From NCBI GenBank assembly GCA_017654935.2, contig CM065710.1, forward strand, positions 19,096,492-19,160,491: 64,000 nt of DNA, in the 5' to 3' direction. Numbering within the stretch: position 1 is the stretch's first letter; every line of letters begins with the position of its first letter. The position numbers and the translations under genes are program-made. The notes beneath the pieces are model-generated. The model made no database searches. It was not told the origin of the DNA and worked only from the letters and a program-made list of their open reading frames with translations. The DNA comes from Phymorhynchus buccinoides (lineage: Eukaryota; Mollusca; Gastropoda; Neogastropoda; Raphitomidae). This document shows positions 10,718 to 20,923 of the stretch, in pieces.

Positions 10718-11559
10718 CTAACCGCCGTGGTGTAGTGGTCAGCGTTGCGGACTAGTGGCTGGGAGGTCTTGGGTTCGAATCCCATCAGAGGCGAGGGTTT
10801 TTTCGGTCCTGGACCGACTCCTACCCAGAGTGAGTGGCTATGGGCTCAATGGGAAGACTGAAACCACACAGTCGAGCTTCATCCGCTTAACGGATGCGAT
10901 TCTGATAGTGTTGCTCTAATTTCAAGACCAACACTGCAGGTGTCTGTAGTTCTCGGGCCTGGTTAACGCCGGGATATCATTATGAAAGGAAGCGTAGAAT
11001 ACAGCTCTACCATGCAGTCTCAGACCGATACGGAACTCCATAGCATCAGCATCATCATCGTCATCATCGGCCTCATTTTCTATCAATCATAAAAATATTA
11101 AAAAAATATGTATCAAATTCTGTGGCTTTGCATGCCCTGCTCTCATGGTGACCTCAGTTTCGGTTTCCAATCCAGTCTATGCCTTGGTGCGTTCGGGTCA
11201 AAGTCATGGGGATCAGTGTGTTCTGGGGAGCTGTCGGTGGACGGTCGTGGTGGCGCCCTCGGAGGAGGACCTCACTCACGCTGGCTCCGCGACTAAGAGA
11301 ATAGTGTCGTCAGTAGGGGGCTTAGTAGGTGGTGTCCTGAACAGGCTCCACTGAACTCCACCGAAGTGACTCAGCAGCAGTGCAGTGTCTCCTCGGTTGG
11401 TTGCCTCCTGACGGCCTAACATAGATTCGCTCCCCTTGGACTGCTGGTCTCGGATTCTGCGACTTGAACAAACCGGGGTGTAGCAGCGAATTGGGATTCG
11501 GAACGAGCGGCGTGGGAGCAACACCACTGTACGGCCCAGAAGAATGAAAAAAATAAAAT
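10718..11559 (+). mobile_element. tRNA-headed SINE-like insertion (842 bp)
   Basis: The insertion is bounded by 14-bp target-site duplications and ends in an A-rich tail (AATGAAAAAAATAAAATAAA). Its 5' end resembles a tRNA: an A box TGGTGTAGTGG at about 10,728 and a perfect B box GGTTCGAATCC at about 10,770, a spacing normal for an internal RNA polymerase III promoter. The acceptor stem does not pair well, so it is not a working tRNA gene. At 842 bp it is longer than an ordinary SINE. A TCATCATCGTCATCATC run near 11,050 and an A-rich stretch near 11,090-11,110 suggest a composite of two units. A mid-portion loosely resembles 760-830 (a CCAACACTGxAG block). Confidence 0.8.
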
Positions 11560-11573
11560 AAAATGGTAAGTCA
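11560..11573 (+). repeat. Target-site duplication, right copy
   Basis: Exact partner of 10,704-10,717. Confidence 0.88.
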
Positions 11574-12360
11574 ACAGCCATGGGGAAAAGATAATAAAGT
11601 ACTCATTACTTAGCAACTGTGCTTGTAAGATCAAAATTATCTTACGCTCAGGAAATATTTTGTTCAGCCCCCAAATATTTAATCAAAACGTTGCAGAGCA
11701 TTGACAGTAAAGCTTACCAGATAGCTTACCAGATGCCTCAACATTACGAACTTACACAGAAATTGGAATATTACCATTTGAAGAAAATATGAAACTTGCG
11801 TGAGCAAAATATATTTTAAGAAGCCATACAACACAAAATTCGTGTGTAAAGGAAACTCAATTAAAATCAGAAATAGACTTTCCTAAGCGGGCAAAAAAAA
11901 TTGATTCTCTAAAAACAATTGGCTCATATACGTCTGATTTGTTTACAGATGCGGGTGTTGAACCCCGAAAAGTATCCCCCCAGATAACTTATAGCACAAT
12001 TCCTAAATGGGAGCTTGGTAAGGCTACTTATGATATTGAATACACAGATTTAAGAAAATGTGATGGGCCTTTGCTGCCAACATATGTTAAGACAGACATA
12101 TATAGATGGAACCTATTTAAATCATCTCAAAATATATACAGATGGCTCTGTAAATGACAATCATTAATTTATCAGGTGCCGCATTCGTCATTCTATCGTT
12201 AAAAATAGAGAAAATCATATCATATAGGAAATAATTTTTCTGTTTACAGCAGAACTTGTTGCCATTATTATGGCATTAAAGTATCTTCTTACTTATCCAT
12301 TTTCCAGATTTAGGATATTATTTTGTGTTCAACACGAATTTGAATGAAATATAGATTTCT
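11574..12360 (+). pseudogene. I-group LINE, RT C-terminus and RNase H (right piece of interrupted copy)
   Basis: The frame continues the LINE interrupted at 10,703. It includes LQSIDSKAYQIA (about 11,690) and EIDFPKRAKK (about 11,870), matching EIFLNSETDFPKRAKK in the copy at 26 kb. An RNase H-like region begins IYTDGSV near 12,135 and continues with FVI-SLKIEK and ILFCV. Stops and frameshifts are scattered throughout, so it is inactive. The RNase H end (WVPSHCG) present in the other copy is lost here. Confidence 0.75.
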
Positions 12361-13496
12361 AAAAACAGGTGAAGTGTAAAAACACAGAATTTAAGAAACT
12401 CTTCACCATTTCCCATTAAACTGGGGCAGCTTATTCTTCCATTACAGTTTATTCATGTGTCCAAACATATTATTAACATATGTACGAAACATGACAAAAA
12501 TGAAGAGTACAAGGTTTTATGATTGTGAAATCTACAATTAATGAAAGATCTGACAAAACTGAGGTTGCTCGTGACAATCACCTACATAGTTAGGTATTGC
12601 TCTACTGCCAGTGCCCATCGGCAGTAAGAAAGCTTTAGCAGAACTGTCAACACTAGGCCTATCCAAAGGATATCAACAGATTCAAATGAACCAAACCAAT
12701 GGGCGTGTTTACAACATAACTCGAGTCAGGTCAGTAAGTCCCTTTTGAAGAGTCATTGATAGTTTACAGGGTAAAATCACTTACACAGAAGTCATAGAAA
12801 GTGGGAGCCATATTGACGAAAATAGGCACAGCTTATAAGCATGAAAATACATGATACCCATGACACTATAAGTATAAGGGAACATTTATTTCATCCCCGG
12901 TAAAATTAGGCCTAAAAAGAAATGACCGTGACTCAGAGACACAAGGTGATCTTGGGTTTGACCGAAGTTGGTTCATAATTGTTCCTTAAATGCTTAATGC
13001 ACCTTTTTTTTAATTAAAGACTAAGGTCTTTTTTACAGAAGTATTCTACAATATGCTTTCTTATGTCACCAACTGGATTATGTTCTTAGTAAATTTGACT
13101 AAAGAGTCGATTGGCCTTTATCTCAAGCATTCAAGAAAACTTAGACCAAGTTTGCGACTTTTTGTTGTTTTATTGTAGCGGATGTATCACGGTCGGAAAT
13201 TGGCCAAATGTACAGACATATGAGCCAAGAACATTTAAATGTCTTGCTTTTTCATCGTGTCACACATTGACAAATACCCTTTATGCATGATTCCTTGTGT
13301 CCTCAGTACAAGTGACAGTGCATCAAAATATGGAAATGACAAAAACAAATTATCATCACGATTTATTGATAAGTATGACTAACAATCTTCTCAAATATTA
13401 ACCACTTTAATATTGCATATTATCTGTGTATGAAGCAGAGAAACTTTCTGGTTTAAATTTAACATATCTTTCCCTGACAAATAAAACAGAAACTTA
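12361..13496. other. Spacer without recognised gene
   Basis: AT-rich, with no long frame and no repeat recognised within the window. Confidence 0.5.
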
Positions 13497-14103
13497 GCCA
13501 CAGGCAAACAGATGACCGTCCACTTACAGACAGAAAAGCTGCAAGTGGGCAGACAGAATATTTGCCACAAGCAGACAGAAAATTAGCCAGAGGCAGACAG
13601 AAAATCGGCAACGGGCAAACAGATGATCGGCCACTTACAGACAGAAAATCTGCTACTGGCAGACAGAAAAGCAGCCTCTCATAGAAATGAGATTTGCCAC
13701 AGGGAAACACAAAATCTGCTACAGGTGGACAGATTACCTGCCACAGGTAGACAGAAAATGACCACAGGTAGACAGATAATGACCGCAGGCAGACAAAAAA
13801 TGACCACAGGCACACAGAAAATCTGCTATGGGTTGACAGAAAGTCCGCCACAAGCAGACAGAAAACCAGCCGTTTGCAGACAGAAAATCTGCCATGGGTA
13901 GACAGAAAATCACCACAGACAGAAATGCTGCCACGGGCAAATGGAAAATCTCCACAAACAGACAGAAATTATGCCATGGGCGGACAAAAAATCATCCACA
14001 TACAGAAATCTGCCACATGCGGACAAAATATCATCCACATACAGAAATCTGCCACGGGCAGACAGGAAAAGAACCACAGATGGACAGAAAATCAGCTATG
14101 AGC
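13497..14103. repeat. 22-bp minisatellite, about 27 units
   Basis: The unit has the consensus GCCACAGGCAGACAGAAAAT plus two variable bases. It is 22 bp for most of the array, with a few 21-bp and shorter units from about 13,770 and 13,905 onward. Units diverge by roughly 10-30%, so the array is old. Because 22 is not a multiple of three, every unit shifts frame, and open frames of 70-130 codons arise on both strands without being genes. Confidence 0.92.
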
Positions 14104-15885
14104 AAGCCATACAAACTATCCTCCTACCAGTTTTAGACAAGGACATCAGACAATAATCATGCAACCATTTAAGAACCCAAAACGAAGGGCGTAAGTACAT
14201 TGTACTTAATTGAAATGAGCAGACTATTATTACAGGGAATATACACAATCTCTTAAATGTCCATCTGCTTCAGAGACAGAAGCATAAGTATAACCTATGT
14301 GAACGGAGCCCAAATATTTGCAGTAGCCTATTCTCCCCCCATTCTTACCATGCCCTTAAAAAAAAAGGGGGGGGGGGGTGGCACACATGTGTTTCATTTA
14401 CACCAAGGGCAAGGGTTAGTGCTACAAGCTAATGATAGCACCATAGCAACATGCCAGACATTCACCCTTTTCTTCCCTCCTTTACAGAACGGGGAAAGGG
14501 CCAGTACTAGGGCACAGGCTGACATCATTATCTCAAAGCAAAATGTGACAGCTGCATTCCTATACTAGCTTCAAAGGGAAGGATGCAAGAAGCAAAAATG
14601 ACAGGGGCCATGTTATTTTTAGTTACTAACAGCAGCAAATAGGTCACGGACCAAGGGGTGAAATCTGAGATCCTCTCCTGTAGAGCTTATCCCTTTCATC
14701 ATGTTTGATCTAAATACATAATGTTTCAAACTGCATAATTATGCTTTAGTACCTCATGGCTTTATGTAGGCCTACTAAATTTAATGTCTACGTGAACTGA
14801 GAGGAGGGGCTCACTCAATTTTATATTGAATGAATGTAAAGTCTATAGTGACTGTTGGATATATTCAACCAATGTTGGAAAACTGCAAAGCAAAAACCAT
14901 TGCCTAGCAAAGATAATTGCTCATAGGGTGACAAGCTCCATACAGTGTAATGCTATTATATGGGGCATGACAATAATTATCTTCTTTGAGAAACAAGATT
15001 GCTTTTTTTAACATACCTTTACTAAGACAGGCATTGACACACAATAACCACATATCATTAGATATGCCAGTGCATCAGCAGCAAAGCTGCACATGCCCAC
15101 AAATGTCCTTTTGATAACAGAAGGTAGGACGAACATGTTTATGCTTACCAAGTTGTACAAGAACGACATAAGCATGCCTGACAAACAACAAAAACTTCGG
15201 ACAGGCCACATGAGTGACATAAATCAGAAACGTATTGTGTTAATCCATTTAAAGGAGAAAAAAAGAAAACAAAAGCTACAGGCAAATAGTAAACACTATT
15301 GCTCTAAATTAGCATAGGCACCATGTGCCAGACGAAACCAGATGAGGTGGAATTGTATAAAACAAACAAATCTGACCTGGTAAGATGCCGTTTGTTGTAG
15401 ATTCTACCGAATCTGTTGTGTAGTCTGGCACGGTGCAATATGCCCTTGACACGAACCAAAAGGGTAGTGCACAATGAAAATAAAGTAAACCCACTCTAGC
15501 TAACACCCAACAACACAAACACAATGATTTCAAGTAGGTGTAAAAGCGAAAAGTAATTTATTTAAAAGTCAAACCAATAATTTCATTTTCACACAATCAA
15601 GCCGCCGAACAAACCAAACCCAGGTGACTTAAAACAATAAATAAACAATGCCCCTTTACAAATATTACACACCCCAATCGTAACCAAATGATAATAATAA
15701 TGACCCAATCGAAAGTAAATGCCGAAACAAAGAATCTAAGAAAAGGATGCAACAACTGAAAGCTTATCAAACTTGTTTCCTTTGCACTAAATTCCCTCCC
15801 TTACCTCCTACAGCAAACTCCGCTTACACGCGACTTCCTCTTAAGCGGTTTCTACTGTACTTCTAAACCCATTATATGAATAACA
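14104..15885. other. Spacer without recognised gene
   Basis: Contains a G run at 14,368-14,379 and a short inverted pair GTGCCAGAC (15,325) / GTCTGGCAC (15,422) about 100 bp apart. No coding signal recognised. Confidence 0.45.
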
Positions 15886-16300
15886 AAAATAGATGGTACG
15901 GGAATAGTTCAAGGCCAGATCACACACAATGGTGCCAAACAATCACCAACACTATTGTAGTGACCCAACTACTCAACTAAACCCCTACAAACCATTATGA
16001 TTACAATGAACTACGTTTAGAGAAGAACAGATGGTTTGAGTATAGTTCAAGACCAGATCACACACAAAGGTGCTAAGCAAGCTACCCAAATTTGTCAGAA
16101 TGATCTGTCTTTCCAACTAAAACCCCGCCAACTATTATAATTACAATTCAACTACATTTAGAAAAGAACAGATGGTTTGAGTATAATTCAAGACCAGATC
16201 ACACACAAAGGTGCTAAACAAGCTACCCAAGTTCGTTATAATGATCTGTCTTTCCAACTAAAAACCCCGCCAACTGTTATAATTACAATTAAGTCCTAAC
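15886..16300. repeat. Three tandem units of ~140 bp
   Basis: Units start at about 15,886, 16,025 and 16,166. Each has AGATGGTxxGxGxATAxTTC, CCAGATCACACACAA and CAACTATTATAATTACAAT-like blocks. The second and third units are much closer to each other than to the first. Confidence 0.85.
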
Positions 16301-18060
16301 TGTGAACCACTCACTTCACCCAAAATGAATTAACCTGAATCTTTTTTAGAAATGAACGCTTAACACTAGTAACTACTCATCCACCCCTCCAAGAGTGAAC
16401 AAGTACCAACACACAGGAAATACTACTAAGGTTACACTCAAATGTATACACTAATAAACTAAACGCTGCAGATGGCTAACCCTACCTTCACCACCAAAGC
16501 AACAACCCCACAGGTAAACAACCACAATAAAATGATGCTTGTTCAAACAATGTTCAATCCCAACTGGTTATAGCCCTCGGCAGTGAACCGGCTACTTCAC
16601 CCCTCACTGTTCAAGGGTGATAACCCACTAGCCAAACACCCTCTACCCAACCAATACACATAAAATGTAGGGAAGTCACCCCACACTATACATGCACACA
16701 CTATTATTATGTCCCTTCACACCAAGTCACCACTGTGGTGATAACTCAACAAAGTTAGTTTCACTTAGTAGTCTGCATAACCGCACTATGCCATATATTA
16801 CTACTCGACTTGAATCGTTCAAAGCCCTGACACCTTTTTCTCCACCCCACGCAGTTCAGCTTCCATCAACCTCGCGGCCCTTTTCACTGTCTACACGCCT
16901 CAAAAACTTGAAGGCCTCTCCTCCCCACACGATGCAGCTCCCTTTCGGCCTCGCGGCCCTTTTCACTGTCTAAGGACAGCAACAGCCCCGATAACTCTGA
17001 GGGCCTGTTTAAAACAAAATAAAACTATGTAACACTATGTCCCTATTAAATTAATCTTCGAAATTTCCCCTTTACTTCCGCATAGCCGGACACCACTATA
17101 TCATTTTCATCAAACATCCCCCTACTAGTACTGCACAACTCGCCTTACCGAAAACTATTAGCCTAAACAGAACTTCTAGCCTGTCACCCCCCAAACATTG
17201 AAAACACGAAATATGTCTCCAAACGACATGCGCCCGAAATTCTCGTGCAGCATAAGTATGTGCTCACAAAAACCAAATCCTATCTCTTCTTTCCGGCAAA
17301 AACATAGCGGTGCAAAACCAACTGCATTAAAACAACAACCAGCTAAAATTTATCATTTAAAATCTCTGCGCTTATCTCTCTTTAGTTTCCTTCTCTCTTT
17401 CTACACATTAACACTTTATTCTATTTTATTCCTGAGCTGACAATGACCCAGCAACTTTGCCTCTTCCAAACAGTTTAATTTGTTTAGGTGTGGAACCCAG
17501 TGTGTAATAAATAATATCTAGCCTAGCTTTGGGAAGTTACTACACCACCCACCATTATGCCCCGTGCGAGTGCGTGTAAACACTCCAACTCCAACTCCAG
17601 TCGTAGGAACTGAGTTGGAAAATGATGTCATAGAGTCGTAGCCTTGTTACGTCCTCACACAGTACGACGCTAAAGCCTTGGTTGTGCGCAATTTACATCA
17701 GTCGTGACTTCGGTCATACCTATTACCATATCACGTTCACGTGATATAGTCTGTTTAAGACATCATGATCGAAATGAATTTTGTTGAAAAACAATAGGCT
17801 AATGAATAGACTGGGTTTTGATAATTTTTTAAGAGCGTTAAAATATTGCCCAAAGCATGTTTTTCCATTATATCTTTTAAAATCCTGATTGCCGTTTAGC
17901 TGATGAATTAATGATCAGTAATTATCTGGAGCATGCTTCGTTGGTTGATTGCCAATCACTAGGCCTACTGTGACTACAGCTAGGGATTTCAAATTGACTG
18001 GCTTTAATTAAAACGTAACTTATTCGACAGAAGCTTGCAGCACGATTTATTGTCCTTGTG

Positions 18061-18062
<2 letters not shown>
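16301..18062. other. AC-rich spacer with a small internal duplication
   Basis: A block ending CTCGCGGCCCTTTTCACTGT occurs twice (about 16,872-16,903 and 16,942-16,972). Otherwise no gene or known repeat was recognised. Confidence 0.45.
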
Positions 18063-18063
<1 letters not shown>

Positions 18064-18109
<46 letters not shown>

Positions 18110-18153
18110 TGTGTATGTGTACGCACGCATGCACGTTTGTGTATGTATTATGT

Positions 18154-18235
<82 letters not shown>

Positions 18236-18384
18236 TGTGCATATATGTGTGTGTGTGTATGTGTACGCACGCACGCACGTTTGTGTATGTATTATACGTT
18301 GTGTGTGTGTGTGTGTGTGTCTGTGCATATATGTGTGTGTGTGTATGTGTACGCACGCACGCACGTTTGTGTATGTATTATACG

Positions 18385-18417
<33 letters not shown>

Positions 18418-18418
18418 C
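18064..18418. repeat. Compound GT array with repeated ~45-bp island
   Basis: GT runs are interrupted three times by an island with GTATGTGTACGCACGCACGC followed by TTTGTGTATGTATTAT (about 18,113, 18,257 and 18,337). Spacing is about 144 and 80 bp, showing that the island and GT run were duplicated together. Confidence 0.88.
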
Positions 18419-18620
18419 TCGTATTCAGTATATTCTAGTTAGAGAGTTGTCTTTGTCTGTGAAATTTGGGCTGCCCCCCATCTGAAGAGCGCATTTTCTT
18501 TTTTCTTTTCTTTGCAGGGGCACACACGGTATAGGGTAAGACGGGGTAAAAAGCCCATGGGCGGGCAAGAAGCCCAGGCCAATTATCTCATGAAATAAAG
18601 CGGCATAGGTCAAGATGTTG

Positions 18621-18638
18621 CCACCCCCCCCCCCCCCT
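18621..18638. repeat. Poly-C tract
   Basis: Run of C residues of about 17 bp. Confidence 0.85.
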
Positions 18639-18715
18639 ACATTTCTCCGTTAATTCCATTTTCCCGTTTTTGCCTTTCTTAGCAAACATGATGCTGTATT
18701 TTATGAACATTTTCA

Positions 18716-18716
<1 letters not shown>

Positions 18717-18812
<96 letters not shown>
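18717..18812. repeat. (CT)n microsatellite
   Basis: CT run of about 95 bp with one phase break. Confidence 0.95.
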
Positions 18813-18814
<2 letters not shown>

Positions 18815-18901
18815 GTGTCCTGGTTTCTGGATGCCCCCCTCTGCCCCAAGCAAGTCACCCTAAAGATGTTTGAAGAATGTTTCGCAACAAAATTGTGTAT
18901 G

Positions 18902-18938
18902 CTCTCTCTCTCTCTCCCTCTCTCTTTCTCTCTCTGTC

Positions 18939-19006
<68 letters not shown>

Positions 19007-19020
19007 CTTCTCTCTCTCCT

Positions 19021-19094
<74 letters not shown>

Positions 19095-19119
19095 TTCTCT
19101 CTCTCTCTTCCTTCTGTCC

Positions 19120-19213
<94 letters not shown>
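18902..19213. repeat. CT-rich array with TCTG interruptions
   Basis: About 310 bp of CT repeats with a short CTGT tetranucleotide island at about 19,020-19,045. Serine/leucine frames on one strand and arginine/glutamate frames on the other are by-products. Confidence 0.95.
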
Positions 19214-19216
<3 letters not shown>

Positions 19217-19551
19217 TCTTCTGCACGTGCACGTGCGTACAGGTTTTGCGCTTGCTTGCTTGCTTCCAAGCTCTCGTGCATTGTGGCAGTGTCACGTGAC
19301 AACAGCTTATTTGGGGTGACGCATGCTCTCAGTCAGTCGATGCTGCTACAAATTGCTGCAGGCTGACACTTTCCGGGACCTCGTCGCTTTAGCTTAGAGA
19401 GGTGTTGGGGTGGGGCGGTGGGGTGGCAAGGGCTTGGAGTGAGATTATAATAGTGAGGTGGTGGGGGTGATTGGGTTAAAGACATACTGACCGACCACGA
19501 TTAAGCCCCTTAGTATACCGGTAGTAAACATAAATAGCAGGATTTCATCAG
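19214..19551. other. Spacer next to the LTR retrotransposon
   Basis: No gene recognised. The last five bases (ATCAG) are the probable left target-site copy of the LTR element. Confidence 0.5.
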
Positions 19552-19662
19552 TGTTGTATTATATTCCTTATCGTTTGTTCGTTTTGGGTTCTAAAACAAT
19601 GAGCTAAATAAAAGATGGCGAGTAGACACTTGTGTCTTGTTGTGCTGTTGTTGAACGCTACA
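19552..19662 (+). repeat. 5' LTR (111 bp)
   Basis: Begins TGTTGTATTATATTCC, contains AATAAA within GAGCTAAATAAAAG, and ends GAACGCTACA. Differs from the 3' LTR at about eight positions. Confidence 0.93.
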
Positions 19663-19664
19663 TT

Positions 19665-19682
19665 TGGCGACGAGACTGGGAT
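19665..19682 (+). promoter_or_regulatory. Primer-binding site, complementary to tRNA-Ser (GCT) 3' end
   Basis: TGGCGACGAGACTGGGA lies two bases after the LTR. It matches the complement of the 3' end of animal tRNA-Ser(GCT), whose acceptor strand ends CTCGTCG-CCA. The match is exact over the first 10 bases. Confidence 0.8.
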
Positions 19683-19861
19683 CAAAACTCATGCGCAAGT
19701 CCCCACATTAGTCTCAGCAGTAGTGGTATTCAACAAAGGTGCTATTTTAGACTCGCAGGTTAATGTTCCTGGAGCAAAGTGCTAGACGTTTGTGTCTCAC
19801 GTGTCTAACGGCCCAAATACACAGTTACCTTGTAGATCGTCCTTAATTACAGAACTAAATC

Positions 19862-20923
19862 ATGGCAAACGAAGACACATTTGGTGAATTTAACCCATTA
19901 GTTGAAGACTTTGATTGTTATGTGGAACGTTTGCAAATGCATTTTGAGGCAAATGACATTGCTGGAGCCAAACAAAAGAGTGTTTTTTTGTCAGTCATTG
20001 GTGCCAACTACTATGGTCTCCTCAAGTCACATGTGTCTCCTAAACCCTTGATAATCGCAGAGCGATTCAAATTTCACATGATAAATCAAAGTGAAGATCA
20101 GAAAGCAAGTGACTTTGCTGCTGACATCAGACGTTTAGCCTCCTCCTGCGAATTTGGACAATTTCTCCAGGAGGCCCTCAGAGACAGGTTTGTTTGTGGA
20201 CTGACATACACAGCCATTCAAAAGAAACTGTTGTCCGAGAAGGACCTCACGTTCACCAAGGCATTAGAAATTGCAGTTGCCATGGAAGCGGTTCTGCACA
20301 GTCTGCTGCACTTCATCATGCGCCCAGTGATTCAGATTCCCCCTCAGACATCAATGCTGTACAAAAAGGTAGAACGGTGCAAGCCCCATCCACACCCCAG
20401 AGCAACCATTTCCCCGCAGCTGCTATCGATGTGGCAAACAGCACAACCCAGCAAACTGCCCATACAAACTGTACAAATGCAACCACTGCAACAAAGTGGG
20501 ACACCTAGCTGCTATCGATGTGGCAAACAGCACAACCCAGCAAACTGCCCATACAAACTGTACAGATGCAACCACTGCAACAAATTGGGACACCTAGCTG
20601 CTGTTTGCCGCTCACGTCAACGAGCCACCACAGCCGTGAGTCAGCTTGTATCCAGTGAAGAGACAGATGAAGCTGTAGTCCTGCATAATATTCCCTTGAG
20701 GTCGGCGTCAGCACCATGCACAGCAACAGTACTTATTGAAGGAAAACCTGTTCTCTTTGAAGTCGACACTGGGGCATCATTTTCCCTCATCAGTGAAAAC
20801 ACCTTCCAATCCACCTGGGACAAGGCTGAACTGCTACTCGCACCCTGCATAACAATTCTTCGCACATACACAGGTCAGCAGATACCTGTGCGTGGTCAAG
20901 TCACTGCTCACACCACGCATTAG
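19862..20923 (+). CDS. Gag plus start of protease of the Mag-like element
   Basis: This 353-residue frame starts at a good ATG (MANEDTFGEF). Residues 1-145 have the mixed helical look of a Ty3 capsid, with FxxLxxYVERL-type and SEDQKASDFAADIRRLA segments typical of Mag gag. A zinc-knuckle pair follows (CYRCGKQHNPANC and CNHCNKLGHLAAVC, about 217-250). The aspartic protease start is VDTGASFSLIS, with D302-T-G-A. An 89-bp tandem duplication (20,420-20,508 and 20,509-20,597) copies the zinc-knuckle DNA. Because 89 is not a multiple of three, the first copy is read out of frame and yields a Gln/Pro-rich stretch without cysteines. The frame stops at 20,923 within protease, and the expected LLGRDL continues in another frame, so protease is broken. 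Confidence 0.85.
   Translation: MANEDTFGEFNPLVEDFDCYVERLQMHFEANDIAGAKQKSVFLSVIGANYYGLLKSHVSPKPLIIAERFKFHMINQSEDQKASDFAADIRRLASSCEFGQFLQEALRDRFVCGLTYTAIQKKLLSEKDLTFTKALEIAVAMEAVLHSLLHFIMRPVIQIPPQTSMLYKKVERCKPHPHPRATISPQLLSMWQTAQPSKLPIQTVQMQPLQQSGTPSCYRCGKQHNPANCPYKLYRCNHCNKLGHLAAVCRSRQRATTAVSQLVSSEETDEAVVLHNIPLRSASAPCTATVLIEGKPVLFEVDTGASFSLISENTFQSTWDKAELLLAPCITILRTYTGQQIPVRGQVTAHTTH
20420..20597 (+). repeat. 89-bp tandem duplication of the gag zinc-knuckle region
   Basis: Both units begin CTGCTATCGATGTGGCAAAC and are nearly identical. Only the second is in the zinc-knuckle frame of the gag ORF. Confidence 0.9.

Noticed and set aside
10721..10795. A tRNA gene
   Set aside because: A and B boxes are good, but the acceptor and anticodon stems do not pair properly and the segment is the head of an insertion with target-site duplications.
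13459..14156. Frames of 70-138 codons with repeated motifs, and the look of a CRISPR array
   Set aside because: The 22-bp units are contiguous and diverged with no spacers, so this is a minisatellite. Frames on both strands follow from the unit length.
16692..16973. A 93-codon frame with repeated LAALFTV-like ends
   Set aside because: It spans a small DNA duplication in AC-rich sequence and has no recognisable domain.
18679..19366. Long Ser-Leu and Arg-Glu frames
   Set aside because: They come from the CT/GA array and contain no unique domain.
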